A DNA stretch of 64,000 nucleotides, from the NCBI GenBank assembly GCA_963281255.1, contig OY725494.1, positions 881,934 to 945,933 of the forward strand. Reading direction: 5' to 3'. The stretch is from Aphrocallistes beatrix. Taxonomy: Eukaryota > Porifera > Hexactinellida > Sceptrulophora > Aphrocallistidae. Below, piece after piece: positions 34,347-45,650 of the stretch. A program made the translations under genes and the position numbers. Each line of letters opens with the position of its first letter. Within the stretch, counting starts at the first letter, position 1. The notes under the pieces were generated by a model. The model saw only the letters and a list, made by a program, of their open reading frames with translations. It ran no database searches and had not been told where the DNA came from.

Positions 34347-36815
34347 CTATGTGGTATTATACGGACATATATAGTCATCTGAGAGTTGATGTTTTGCTTC
34401 ACCACGAACTATGATTGGAGTGTGAATAGGATCAGTACCAGCTGTTTGAATTGTCTGATCTTCTGATTCAGGAATATTATCTTTTTCAGTATTAGTTTGA
34501 GCTAAATTTAACGAATATTTTCCTTTCAGATTAGTAGATTCATTGTAACCAAATCTCGTCGGTTCATTTCCACTCATAAACATATCTGGGAGTTCATTTT
34601 TCAATTCGCTTGTATCTGCATTAGGAGTCTGCTGATGTGATTCAGAAATAGCATTTGTTTTAGTGAGATTACTATCCGGTTCCTGATAGGAAGGAGCATT
34701 GAATTGCATTGACATAAATTCAGGATTTAAAGGATCATTATATGAGCTAAAAGGGCTGGAACTCATGGAGTTATTTGATTTACCTGATTGATCGAAGTAA
34801 GGAGTATGAACTGAGGTTTGTTGTGGATTATATTGAGGTGTGATCTCCGGAAAAAATTCTCGGAGTTGATCCCTTACATGCACAAGTAGCCGTCCCAATT
34901 GATTCTCACCACTTCCATCACCTCCGTCACCCCAGAATCTGTCATTCTTCGTGTGCTCCACTAACTGAGCATTACCAGTTCTTAACAGAATCTTAAGTAA
35001 AGTTTCATCTTGAGAGAACTTCTCCATTAATACATGTCGCATTACTGTTAACTTAATGCTATGCCAATTTGGATGTATCCATTTCTGGATATCTCGCTCT
35101 CGAGAGAATTTAAATGCATCTCGAGGAGATGGGAGAGTGTTGACGCAATTGAAGTATGGAGTTCCAGCAAATTTGCTAGCTTGAAAATAGTGCTCCGAAG
35201 TCTTCCAGTTAATATTGTCAATAATGAGATTTCTACAAGGATAGAAATTCGTGAATTCGTAAAAGGGAGCTTCTAGATTATAAAATTCAATCCGATTACG
35301 TGAGTAGTCGGCGTACCAGGAAGGACCCAGAACGAAGTCAGTATCCTTTAGAAGGGAGAAGTACTGCTTGAAAGAAGACTCGAACTGAATAGAATGGTCA
35401 CGGTTACAGCATTTAAAACTACCAGATGCATGCCTTTCACAACTCAGCACTCGACAGAGTCGTTGGTTTAAGCGATTAGTGAACTTGTTGTGCAACCACT
35501 CGTTGAAGAAGAAAAAACATTTGTCTGAACAAGCAATGTTATGGACAGTTCGAGGTTTAGTACAGCACCAGTAGCATTGAGTAATGGGAACTGTCCAATT
35601 CTGGTTAACTGAAGGAGGAGGAGGAGAAGTCATGAACGGCTGTATTTCTCTTGGAATAGGCCCAACATCTGTTTGGAAATAGAGAAATTCTGTCAGCTGT
35701 CTTGAGAATATGAAGCAACTGCTGGAGGAGTGAAATTGTGGATTAGTTTTAGTAGATTGTTGTATAGGAGGGTGTGACTGGGTTTTTTGGGTCTTGATAG
35801 TTACTGGTTGTTGGTTCATTGATTGAATTGATTTAAAAGGAGTGATTGATCTGTTGTACCAAGTAGGACATATACTAATCATCCTCTTAATATCAATAAT
35901 CTTAGCTTCTGTGTACTTCTGTTCAATATGATTAGAATGTTCTCTATTACAACATTCAAATCCTTCAGAAGCAAGTTTAGGACATCCTGGTAACTGACAG
36001 AATCGGGTAGTAGTTTCACGCTCTATCTTCTTTCTGCACCATTCATAGAACACTAACTGACAACGCTCCTTACAAAACATTTCATTATAGAAATGAGCTA
36101 CATTTCTATTGTCACAGTTGTAACAGCCTTTTATCTCTGCTGACCAATTAGAAGAATTATAATACTTGGAAGTGAGATATTCATGAATAATCATTCCCCT
36201 TGGAATAACTCCAACATCTGTGTTGTAGATTAGTTCTGTTCTGAAATGTTCAGGAAATTCCAAGTTATACTTTGCCCTGTTATACTTTATGTCAATGCTG
36301 ATTGCCTTTACATACCAACTAGGACCACTTCGAACAATATATTTCAATAATTTCTGATGATCAGGAAATTGTCGAACTGCATCGAATTTGGCCTGATCAC
36401 TTACACTACAATATAGATTATCTCGATTATGAAGGATCTTATCACAGCCTAGTAACCTACAGAATCTTTTGTTGGTAAAGAACTCGACTCTCTCAATACA
36501 CCAGTCATGGAAATAGACGAGACATTCCCTAGAACAACAGATTCCTAGAAATTCAGCTGTCTTTACCTTTTCAACACACCAGTAACAACCATGAATAGGA
36601 TATTTCCAATTTTTTGAATCTGCATATTGAGGTGTAGAAGCAGTTTTGTGGAAATTTCTACGAGGAATGCTGCCTACATCAGTTTCATAATAAAGCGATC
36701 TTAGGAGTCCTTCTGAAAACTGGAAACGAATAGTACTTATAGTTTGATCGAATACGTTTTTATAATAGTGTCCCCAGTATGTGAGAAAGGGACCCCACTC
36801 AGTGTTAGATGCCAT
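34347..36815 (-). CDS. Locus B: intact three-zinc-module NADAR protein
   Basis: An 822-residue protein in one uninterrupted frame. Three Cys-rich modules lie at about 36-170, 195-320 and 375-500. Each reads TDVG.IPR, then NW......GCY.C, CC.or.CS..C with FHDWC/FYEWC/FNEW, a (F/L)C(R/Q)L..C block, and C...H or CC..(E/D)H, ending (G/C)P(S/T)WY. Module 1 has YCSVSD in place of the final C...H pair, so its zinc site may be degenerate. A NADAR domain follows (about 508-655: FYNLEAPFYEFTNFYPC, WKTSEHYFQASKF, NDRFWGDGGDGSGENQLG). The tail, 660-822, is low complexity. NADAR (YbiA/DUF1768) members include an N-glycosidase acting on riboflavin-pathway intermediates and hydrolases that remove ADP-ribose from guanine. 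The zinc modules recall the PGC...CG.(T/D)H motif next to NADAR in fungal proteins (from memory). Substrate here is unknown. Confidence 0.88.
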   Translation of the reverse strand: MASNTEWGPFLTYWGHYYKNVFDQTISTIRFQFSEGLLRSLYYETDVGSIPRRNFHKTASTPQYADSKNWKYPIHGCYWCVEKVKTAEFLGICCSRECLVYFHDWCIERVEFFTNKRFCRLLGCDKILHNRDNLYCSVSDQAKFDAVRQFPDHQKLLKYIVRSGPSWYVKAISIDIKYNRAKYNLEFPEHFRTELIYNTDVGVIPRGMIIHEYLTSKYYNSSNWSAEIKGCYNCDNRNVAHFYNEMFCKERCQLVFYEWCRKKIERETTTRFCQLPGCPKLASEGFECCNREHSNHIEQKYTEAKIIDIKRMISICPTWYNRSITPFKSIQSMNQQPVTIKTQKTQSHPPIQQSTKTNPQFHSSSSCFIFSRQLTEFLYFQTDVGPIPREIQPFMTSPPPPSVNQNWTVPITQCYWCCTKPRTVHNIACSDKCFFFFNEWLHNKFTNRLNQRLCRVLSCERHASGSFKCCNRDHSIQFESSFKQYFSLLKDTDFVLGPSWYADYSRNRIEFYNLEAPFYEFTNFYPCRNLIIDNINWKTSEHYFQASKFAGTPYFNCVNTLPSPRDAFKFSRERDIQKWIHPNWHSIKLTVMRHVLMEKFSQDETLLKILLRTGNAQLVEHTKNDRFWGDGGDGSGENQLGRLLVHVRDQLREFFPEITPQYNPQQTSVHTPYFDQSGKSNNSMSSSPFSSYNDPLNPEFMSMQFNAPSYQEPDSNLTKTNAISESHQQTPNADTSELKNELPDMFMSGNEPTRFGYNESTNLKGKYSLNLAQTNTEKDNIPESEDQTIQTAGTDPIHTPIIVRGEAKHQLSDDYICPYNTT

Positions 36816-37342
36816 GCTAAAGGGACTACATAATGTAATAAATATAACTACGTATACTGCTGATGAGCATTATTAAAAGGTGTGAGATTTTTCAATTGTT
36901 ATGTCAAGTCTGAGACTATAAATTCAACAAATTTAGAGCGTGGTTATTTATCTTCAAGTGGCTAATTAGCCGGTTTCAGTGCAGTAATAATATCAATCAC
37001 TAATTGGCACTGAACAAATGAAAAACAATGGGAAAAACTAATATTTCGAATAATTCAAAATTCATGATATTAAAAACTACTTTGGGTATTCAATAAGCTT
37101 TAGGAGCATTAGCAGAGGGTTACCTTTTGATTGATGTATTGGTTTACTGTAACAATAAAATTATTGCGGTCCATGTGCTCGATTCACACACCCTCTAGTA
37201 GGGCACTAGATCGAAAACACATGGTACAAATAATATTACCTTTATGATGACCATTAGTTTGGGTTTAAAATATATTTTTAAAAAAGACTAAAAAAACAAT
37301 CATAATATGCTGACACAAGTTGCAAGTGTATGGGAGTAAATA
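36816..37342. other. Locus B upstream region
   Basis: No gene. A hairpin, AGTATACGTAGTTATATTT-like, and AT-rich DNA only; the promoter cannot be placed. Confidence 0.35.
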
Positions 37343-37825
37343 CAGTCGAACCTGCTATAACGGCCACTCTATATAACGGTCACCTGTCTATAGCGGTCAC
37401 TAATGAACAGTCCCGTCCGAAATTCTATAATATTGAACCTGCGTATAGCGGTCACCTGCTCAACGCGGCCAGCGGCCACCCGTTTGTAGTCCCTAACTGA
37501 CCTTAAAACTGTGTATAACGGCCATCACCTGTCTATAGCGGCCACAACCTGTCTATAATGGTCACTACCTGTCTATAGCGGTCACTACCTGTCTATAACG
37601 GCCATCACCTTTTTCACCTTTTTATGTTTATTACATAAATGTTACGATCGATAAACAAGTTTCATGTTATTACTTCAAGTAATGGATTTCGAAAAACTTG
37701 ATATTTATTGCACTACGTTGATACCTTTTGGGGATTAAGACAATCACCTGTATATAACGGTCACCTGTGTATAACGGCCAATTTTGTCCAGTCCCTTGGG
37801 TGGCCGTTATATACAGGTTCCACTG
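37343..37825. mobile_element. pogo-like MITE with internal CCTGTCTATA repeats
   Basis: CAGTCGAACCTGCTATAAC...GTTATATACAGGTTCCACTG, TA on both sides, 483 bp. The interior is a degenerate tandem array of ACCTGTCTATARCGGYCAC, which repeats the TIR sequence itself. Confidence 0.85.
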
Positions 37826-38196
37826 TATATGATCAAAAAGCCAAATTATTTTAAAATTTCCTTGAAATTCTACGGATACTGTTAATTCTCCAAATCTTTG
37901 CTTAACAACAATCAAAATCTATTGAAAATCAGTCGAAAGTAGAGCCATAATAAGCATAGTTAAATACTAATATATTGTAAATTACTAACTAGTAATGTGA
38001 ATACAAAATAATAGGACATATGAATTTAAAGAATGAAGAGTATCTTGTTTCCTTAAAAGTTGAGATGATTAGATGAATGACAATATTAGAACAATAAAAT
38101 AAGAATCAAATATTTTAATCTGAGAAATTTAGGGTATCAGTTCACGATTGAGACCTGGGTTATAATCCTAATAGGGATGGGAACACTCTTCCTTAT

Positions 38197-39711
38197 TTAA
38201 TTGGGAGAAGAGGCTCCAGGAATAACAGTGGAGGTATTATGTAGCCCCATTGCTGAGTTAGATTTACAATAAACTGGATTCAATCCTTGAGATGGTAAAT
38301 TATTCCAATTGGAAGATACTTCATGTGTGAGATGATTCAATGTTGAAGGTAAATATGAAATGCGTCTCTGTAAATCAAACCTGACCTGCATCAATAACTG
38401 TCCTAACATGTTCTGACCTCTCTTGTCTCCTCCATCTCCCCAGAACTTATCGTTATGTGTGTGTTCAAACAGCTTTCTATCTCCTGTACGGATAAGCAAG
38501 TCACCAAGATCTGGATTTTGAGTAAACTTCCCCTCCAGCGCTTTTAACATTACAGAAACCTTCACTTTCTCCCAGTCGATACGGATCCATTTCTGTACGT
38601 TTGGAATGCGCGCGAAATCAAAAGCATCTCTTGGAGTCTGCCTTGCACGAATAAATTCGATGTATGGAGTTCCGACAAACTTCTGAGATTGAAAATAGTG
38701 CTCTGTAGTTGGCCATGAAACATTGTCTATATAGAGGTGTGTGCATTGGAAAAAGTTTGTGTATTCATAGAAGGGTGCATCTACGTCATAAAAGTCGATG
38801 TGATCATCATTTGGACGATACCACTTGGGTCCTAATGCAAAGTTAGTACTCTTCAAATCTCCACCAAATTTAGATGTGAATCTACTCTGGTATCTGTCGA
38901 AGTGTTCTCTCTTGCAGCAATCCCTCTCAGAGGTAGCACTAGAATCACAGAGTGGAAACTTACACAGTCTCTTGTTCGTATTACTAACAGATTTCTCATA
39001 CTTTCTGTGACACCATTCATTGAGAAGAAAGAAACATTTGTCAGAACACGCGACACCATGGATACTCTGGTTATTCTCACAGCACCAGTAACAACCTGGA
39101 ATGATGGCATTGGAGTTTCCAGGAGTCGTCTTGATGCAAGAATCCGGGAGTGTCTCAAACAGTTTCCTAGGAATAGGACCGACATCAGACTTCTCATAAA
39201 GGAATCTCGAAAGAATCTCACAAAAGACTAGTTCACCTTTCTGAAATTGAATTGGCTTAGTTTGTGTAGATGATTTTTTCTTTGAAACTGAGGCTGCTAA
39301 ATGAAGAGTTTCAAAAGTAGAGTTGCACTGGTACCAAGTTGGTCCCTTATCAACTTGGTCTGAGTTTAAATTTGAAAGGCTTTTAGTTTCTTTTTCATGA
39401 TCTTTACCACAATACACTGTCCCACTGATTGCTAGCTTACCACAACCAGGAAATTTACAAAATGTGACTCTACTCAAAAGCTTTCGCCTACACCACTCAT
39501 TAAACGCGAAGTAGCATTTCTTCGAACAGAGATATTCAGCAGTATCAGATACCTTCTTACCACACATGTAACACCCTGATATCTCTCTATTCCAGTTAGG
39601 AGAACTGGAGAACTCAGATGTGAGGTGTTCTTCCTTTTTGAAGCTTCCAGTAATGGGCCCTACATCTGTGTCAAATATTAATCCATTTTTCAATTCAGGT
39701 GCAATATCCAT
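38197..39711 (-). CDS. Locus C: two-module NADAR protein, probably 5'-shortened
   Basis: A 504-residue open frame. Module 1 (about 5-127: GCYMCGKK, LCSKKC, FNEWC, FCKFPGCGK, YCGKDH, KGPTWY) and module 2 (about 163-298: DVGPIPR, GCYWCC, ACSDKC, FNEWCHRKY, LCKFPLCD, DCCKREH, GPKWY) precede a NADAR domain (303-450: FYDVDAPFYEYTNFF, WPTTEHYFQSQKF, NDKFWGDGGDKRGQNMLG). The tail is short. Alignment with B shows this was once a three-module gene: another module lies upstream, broken, at 39804-40704. The ATG used here falls just before TDVGPI of the second module and may be a fallback start. The NADAR core is complete, so a shortened product could still be made. Confidence 0.82.
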   Translation of the reverse strand: MDIAPELKNGLIFDTDVGPITGSFKKEEHLTSEFSSSPNWNREISGCYMCGKKVSDTAEYLCSKKCYFAFNEWCRRKLLSRVTFCKFPGCGKLAISGTVYCGKDHEKETKSLSNLNSDQVDKGPTWYQCNSTFETLHLAASVSKKKSSTQTKPIQFQKGELVFCEILSRFLYEKSDVGPIPRKLFETLPDSCIKTTPGNSNAIIPGCYWCCENNQSIHGVACSDKCFFLLNEWCHRKYEKSVSNTNKRLCKFPLCDSSATSERDCCKREHFDRYQSRFTSKFGGDLKSTNFALGPKWYRPNDDHIDFYDVDAPFYEYTNFFQCTHLYIDNVSWPTTEHYFQSQKFVGTPYIEFIRARQTPRDAFDFARIPNVQKWIRIDWEKVKVSVMLKALEGKFTQNPDLGDLLIRTGDRKLFEHTHNDKFWGDGGDKRGQNMLGQLLMQVRFDLQRRISYLPSTLNHLTHEVSSNWNNLPSQGLNPVYCKSNSAMGLHNTSTVIPGASSPN

Positions 39712-39803
39712 CGTACATTCGTTAGAAGATGGTTTGTTCTGTTGTTTTGGTTTTGAAGAATCTTTTGGAATTTTACTTCTAGTTTGTTTCTTTTGGTCAT
39801 TAT

Positions 39804-40704
39804 TTAACTGTCATACCATTTCGGACCTATTTTTAGTTCAGTTTCTAATTTCTTCTTGGTTACCCAGCAATCCTTAATAAGCGAATCATACTTTTCTTTA
39901 TGTCTTTTGGTGCAACACATATGGGTCTCTTGAGGAAGCTGATCACATCCTGGTAATCTGCAGAACTTTTGTCCGGAATCCTTCTCAACAGCGGTGTTTT
40001 GCCAAAAATAGAAGGGGGGGGGCGCTTCCTTCCCGTAAAAAAGTTATATGTTTTTTCGTGAAACTTTAATCCCCTGATGGCAGGGGCGGATACAGGGTTT
40101 AGACTCAGGGGGGGCCAAAAGCGAGCGGAGCGAGCGCAGGTAATGGGGGGTCTGGGGGGTAACCCCCCAGAAAAATTTTTAAACTTAAGGTGGTCAAATA
40201 TCATTGTACATCAATTCTTATCAAATCTCATACGGGAATTGAATTTCCTTCCTGTAACCTGATTACCACTTTGTGCTTCGCGCCAATTCATCACAAGCGT
40301 TTGCGAGTATATTTAGGTTTTAGTCAACATAGTGATAATGATACAATGTAAAAAAGTGGGGGGCAGCGCCCCCCCCGCGCCCCCCCCCCAAAACACCACT
40401 GCTTCTCAACTTTTCCAATACACCATTCATGAAACGTATATAAGCATTTTATTGAGCAACAAATTCCTTGGTATTCTACTTTTTTTGTACCACACCAGTA
40501 ACAGCCAACAATTTTCTTCCCCCAATTGGAATTATTCAGAAATTTAGGGACAGGGAATGTATCTACATTTCCTCCTCGAGGAATTATTCCGACATCAGTT
40601 TTGTAATAGAGAGCGGATAATAATCCTTCAGAGAAGTTGACTTTGAATTCAGATTTTTCTACTTTCTTTTCCCATTGAGGGAGAAACTTGGATTTTGAAG
40701 CCAT
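39804..40704 (-). pseudogene. Locus C first module, disrupted by a hAT insertion
   Basis: From the ATG at 40704 (MASKSKFLPQWEKK) the module runs KTDVGIIPRG...GCYWCGTKK...ICCSIKC...FHEWCIGKVEK. It is cut at 40401 by the 413-bp element and resumes at 39988 with DSGQKFCRLPGCDQLPQETH...IGPKWYDS, ending in TAA at 39804-39806. Removing the element and one TSD copy rejoins the codons exactly at VEK-DSG. A further frame change separates this module from the 39711 ORF (NNDQKKQTRSK... is open in the other frame). Confidence 0.82.
39989..40401. mobile_element. hAT MITE inserted in a NADAR gene exon
   Basis: Ends CAGCGGTGTTTTG and CAAAACACCACTG; perfect 8-bp TSD CTTCTCAA (39981-39988, 40402-40409). The centre (about 40079-40190) contains CAGGGGCGGATACAGGG and GGGGGGTAACCCCCC, which look like a second nested hAT-type repeat. 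Poly-G and poly-C runs border both ends. Confidence 0.9.
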
Positions 40705-40734
40705 AACTAATTTTCTAATATTAAAAATAAACAT

Positions 40735-41006
40735 GAAATTAATTGAAGTCTAAAGCTATTAGATTACTTGGTACATGATTGAATTAAAAAAACGGTCTCA
40801 ACAGACAAAAAGTGCAGTTCCAGCATAACACCAACAAAATGTGAATGTTGTAATTCATGGATGTGTCTGATGCATGCGCATCTAGTACATCAGGCACATC
40901 CTTACAAGATGACATGTGATGTACCGTGAGTGCAAAGTGGTATCTATCACAGAATGATTGTTTGATCAAAATACTTGAAATAATTGCGCGCAAAAGTTAT
41001 TACCAT
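40735..41006. other. Locus C upstream region
   Basis: No feature recognised. This is where the original promoter of locus C should lie. Confidence 0.35.
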
Positions 41007-42708
41007 AAATATATTCTATATACCTAAGTAAATTAATATCACTATATAAAAACTTTTCAACGGTGGGAATTCTTGAAATATGACACCTAACGTCAAGACG
41101 CGTCCGGAACCCTTTGGACGAAAATGACCTTCTTGAATTTTTTTTAACTCCATGATTTTTCGCTTCTTTTGGGTATACAAATGCTTTCTAATCTAGATAT
41201 ATGTTTATTGCTAACTCTAATTGTCTTAAATACGAATATATCGATAATGGAGTATACCTGGTGTGTCATTGTATTTTCTCATAAGATTGGAGTTCACTCG
41301 ACTGTTTTTTTTTTTAATTGAATTTATGCACTAGTTGTATGTTATCAATCGTGTTAAATATTAATTAAACCGTAGTATTTCATGGCATTCTTGACTAAAT
41401 TCGAATTAAAATAAGAGTTATGGTACAGTGTGAGTTGTTCCAAAAGTAATTAACTTCATATCTTGTTTCAAATATATCGTTCATAATAGTATACAAGCGC
41501 ACTTCGGGCGCCTGGGGTCACATTGATTAATTATAAGGGAGATAGCATCTCTAGATACGTCTGTCCTACTGCTATAATCGAAATCGCTCGAAAAATCACC
41601 AAATTTGTCAATTTAAATTTTTTTGATGTGTAATGATGACGTCATAACAGAGTGATGAGTCTTCATTTTTTGATGATAGTTGCATCATATGTGAAGTATA
41701 TTAATATATACATTCTATTAAAATTTCAGGCTTCTATCCCCTAAAATGAAGTTATGTTCGAAAAACTGAAATTTCTAATTATTAAAAAGGTGACAATGAG
41801 GTCATAATTCCATGATGAGTTGACATTTTTGTCTGAGGTCAGAGCTTAGTGGAGCCATAGCCAAAAGATTCCCACAGGCCAAAAATCAGCTTTCTGTGCT
41901 TGGCAGTTTCGGGAATTATGACGTAATTGTCACCTTTTTAATAATTAGAAATTTCATTTTTTCGAACATAACTCAGCCATTTAGGGGATAGAAGGCTGGG
42001 ATTTTAAGAGAATATGTATATTAATATACAACACATACGATGCAACTATCATCAAAAAATGATTCATCACTTTGTTATGACGTCATCATTATGCATCAAA
42101 AAAATTTTAAAATTGACAAATTTGTTTATTTTTTGTGCGATTTCGATGATAGCAGTAGGACAGACGTATCTAGAGATGCTATCTCCCTTATAATTAATCA
42201 ATGTGATCCCAGTCGCCCGAAGTGCGCGTGTATACTATTATGAACGATATTTTTGAAACAAAATATGAAGTTACTTTTGGAACAACTCACACTGTACCAT
42301 AACTCTTATTTTAATTCGAATTTAGTCAAGAATGCCATGAAATACTACGGTTTAATTAATATTTAACACGATTGATAACGTACAACTAGTGCATAAATTC
42401 AATTAACAAAAAAAACAGTCGAGTGAACTCCAATCTTATGAGAAAATACAATGACACACCAGGTATACTCCATTATCGATATATTCGTATTTAAGACAAT
42501 TAGAGTTAGCAATAAACATATATCTAGATTAGAAAGCATTTTGTATACCCAAAAGAAGCGAAAAATCATGGAGTTGAAAAAAATTCAAGACGGTCATTTT
42601 CGTCCAAAGGGTTCCGGACGCGTCCTGACGTTAGGTGTCATATTTCAAGAATTCCCACCGTTGAAAAGTTTATATATAGTAATATTAATTTACTTAGGTA
42701 TATAGAAT
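41007..42708. repeat. 1.7-kb foldback with an inverted Hel-A pair at its centre
   Basis: Arms 41007-41493 and 42231-42708 are near-perfect inverted copies, with landmarks TTTTCAACGGTGGGAATTC and TTACTTTTGGAACAACTCAC. Between them a minus Hel-A (41494-41912) meets a plus Hel-A (41913-42230). No coding potential. Confidence 0.75.
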
Positions 42709-42830
42709 CATAGCCTACTACAATAAGGCCTTTTCACTGAACAATTTTCCCAGGTACCAGGGATAAGATAAAGTGGATTTTCTTACGCACCCATAATATG
42801 AATAAATAAGGTCACCCTGCACTCCTGAAA

Positions 42831-42998
42831 ATGATCCACTGGAACTGTTCCACAGGCTATAGTAGTCTCAGATGTAGCTGCAAAAAACAAGGACTCAACT
42901 GTTCTCAAGCATGCGGACGATGCCAAGATGACAACTGTGGCAATATGAAAGAAGGAATTGCATCGGATGATGAAACCGAAGATGGTATTGAAATGTGA
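42831..42998 (+). pseudogene. Cys-rich transposon protein tail
   Basis: A 55-codon frame: SLRCSCKKQGLNCSQACGRC, then QDDNCGN and an acidic end. CxCxKxGLxCxxACxxCxxxxCxN is the cysteine-rich tail found on several TE-encoded proteins of invertebrates (from memory). It lies 120 bp inside the FB-3 left end, so it may be the last trace of FB-3's own protein. Confidence 0.5.
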
Positions 42999-43880
42999 AC
43001 ATATCAATCCATCTATGTTAAAAATACATGAATACTACTACCAGTCGCAAACCATAATATGTTAAAACTAGCGTTTAGACTATTTACATTAAGAAATTCG
43101 TACTCAGCAAGCATAGCCGAGAAAAACAAGGGGTCACTCGATATGGTTTACACCAAATTTGGAGATCGGAATTTTTACATTCCAGGTTGTTGCTAGGGAG
43201 GGCCCAAAATATTTTGCTCAAAATATAGTCAATATATATATCAAATTGCCGGAAATTTGATGCTGAACACGAATATTACAATAAAAAACTGATTTGCAAT
43301 CATTTGAAAGGTCAAACTCAGTTTTCAAAACCGGCGATTTGTATAGTCCGGGGTCAACGACGGGGTCGTGGCAAATCACTTTCTGATACTCCGATTTCGG
43401 TAAACTTTTAGTATGTTACTCCTAGACATGATACTACGGAAAAATGCAATGAAACAATTTCTTGCAATTTTTTTGGGGCTGGGACTATTTGCTTCCTATT
43501 TTGACCTGACTATACTATTAAAACTCGATTAATGTATATTTATTTATATACAAGCGCGCTTCGCTTAATTGCGCTGCGCGGCTGGCGGACACTTTGTGTC
43601 CGCCGGAGGCCCCCTTCGGTCGCCTGGGGTCACCATTGAGTAATTATAAGGGAGATAACATCTCTAAGTATGTCTGTCCTACTGTTATCATCTATATCGC
43701 ACGAAAAATCACCAAATTTATCAATTTTTAAAATTTTGATGCGTAATGATGACGTCATAACAGAGTGATGAGCCATCATTTTTTGATGATAGTTGCATCA
43801 TATGTGAGACGTGTTAGTATACAGATTCTATCAAAATTTCAGCCTTCTATCTCCTATAATTAAAACTCGATTAATGTGTG

Positions 43881-43913
<33 letters not shown>

Positions 43914-44911
43914 CTGTAACGAATTGATTGAAGAAACTGCCAGGTGCAGAAAGCTGATTTTTGGCATGTGGGAGTCTTTTGGCTCTGACTCCACTAAGTT
44001 CTGAGCTCAGACCAAAATGTCGACTCATCATGGAATTATGACGTCATTGTCACATTTTTAAAAGTTAAGCAATACAGTTATTCGAGCATAACTCAGCCAT
44101 TATAGGAGGTAGAAGGGTGAAATTTTAATAGAATGTGTATACTAACTATCTCACATATGATGCAACTATCATCAAAAAATGATGACTCATCACTTTGTTA
44201 TGACGTCATCATTACTCATCAAAATTTTAAAAATTGACGAATTAGGTGATTTTTCGAGTGATATCGATTTTAAAACTTAGATGGACATATTTAGAGATGA
44301 TATCTCCCTTATAATTAACCAATTTCACCCCCAGGGACCGAAGGGAGCCTCCGGCGGACATGAAGTGCTCGCCAGCCGCGCAGCGCAAGCAAGCGAAGCG
44401 CGCTTGTCTCCTATAATAGCTGAGTTATGCCCGAATAACTGTGTTGCTTAACTTTTAAAAATGTGACAATGACGTCATAATTCCATGATGAGTCGACATT
44501 TTGGTCTGAGCTCAGAACTTACTGGAGCCATAGCCAAAAGACTCCCACATGCCAAAAATTAGCTTTCTATGCTCGCCAGTTTCTTCAATCAATTCGTTAC
44601 AGAGATATATATCCTTACTATTAAAACTCGATTAATGTATATTTATTTATTCACAAGCGCGCTTCGCTTGCTTGCGCTGCGCGGCTGGCGGACATTGTGT
44701 CCGCCGGAGGCTCCCTTCGGTCCCCTGGAAGTGATATTGGTTAATTATAAGGGAGATAACATCTCTAAATATGTCCATCTTAGTGTTAAAACCGATTTCG
44801 CTCAAAAATCCAAAATTTGTCAAATTTTTGATGCGTAATGATGACGTCATAACAAAGTGATGAGTCATCATTTTTTGATGAAAGTCGCATCATATGTGAG
44901 GTATGTTAGTA

Positions 44912-45096
44912 CAGTCAGGGTCGCTTATTATGAACTACCAGGGAACCAAAAAATCTGTTCATAATAGAGAGACTTCATATTAAGCGAACTCGACCTAATA
45001 CAAATCCTATGGAACCTGTTGAATTGGGACCAGAGAGTTAGTTCATAATAAACGAATGTTCATAATAAGCGGATTCATAATAAGCGAACCTGACTG
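44912..45096. mobile_element. pogo/Tigger-like MITE, 185 bp
   Basis: Same family and length as 26511-26695, also inside Hel-A, with TA flanks. Confidence 0.85.
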
Positions 45097-45343
45097 TATA
45101 CAGATTCTATTGAAATTTCAGCCTTCTATCTCCTATAATGGCTGAGTTATGCTCGAATAACTGTGTTGCTTAACTTTTAAAAATGTGACAATGACGTCAT
45201 AATTCCATGATGAATCGACATTTTGCTCTGAACTCAGAACTTACTGGAGCCATAGCCAAAATACTCCCACATGCCTAAAATCAGCCTTCTGCGCCCGGCA
45301 GTTTCTTCAATCAATTCGTTACAGAGAGAGAGATATATATATA

Positions 45344-45650
45344 CAGTAGAACGTCAGTTATCCGAACTTCAGTTATCCGAACACTTCAGTTATCCGAACC
45401 CCTTGGTTGACCAAATTAAAATATAATAAATGTATAAATGATGCATCCTGAGTTGAGAATTGAAATTATTACACTGCCATCATTTTATATACTATTGATG
45501 ATACCTACATAAGCTAATAAGTATTTTATCCATATTCATCATTATGACTACTTAGTACTACTGATCAACTTTTCTATAGAATCACATAACAACTTCAGTT
45601 ATCCGAACCCCCCGCGGTCCCAACCCGTTCGGATAACTGACGTCCTACTG
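45344..45650. mobile_element. pogo/Tigger-like MITE, 307 bp
   Basis: CAGTAGAACGTCAGTTATCC...GGATAACTGACGTCCTACTG, TA flanks. The motif TTCAGTTATCCGAAC repeats three times at the left end. Confidence 0.85.

Noticed and set aside
38825..39231. Plus-strand and alternative-frame ORFs opposite NADAR locus C
   Set aside because: Antisense shadows; the same shadows reappear at 51.8-52.2 kb because the DNA is duplicated.
40077..40262. ORF with GADTGFRLRGGQKRAERA
   Set aside because: This is the translated interior of the hAT insertion, a common MITE motif, not a gene.
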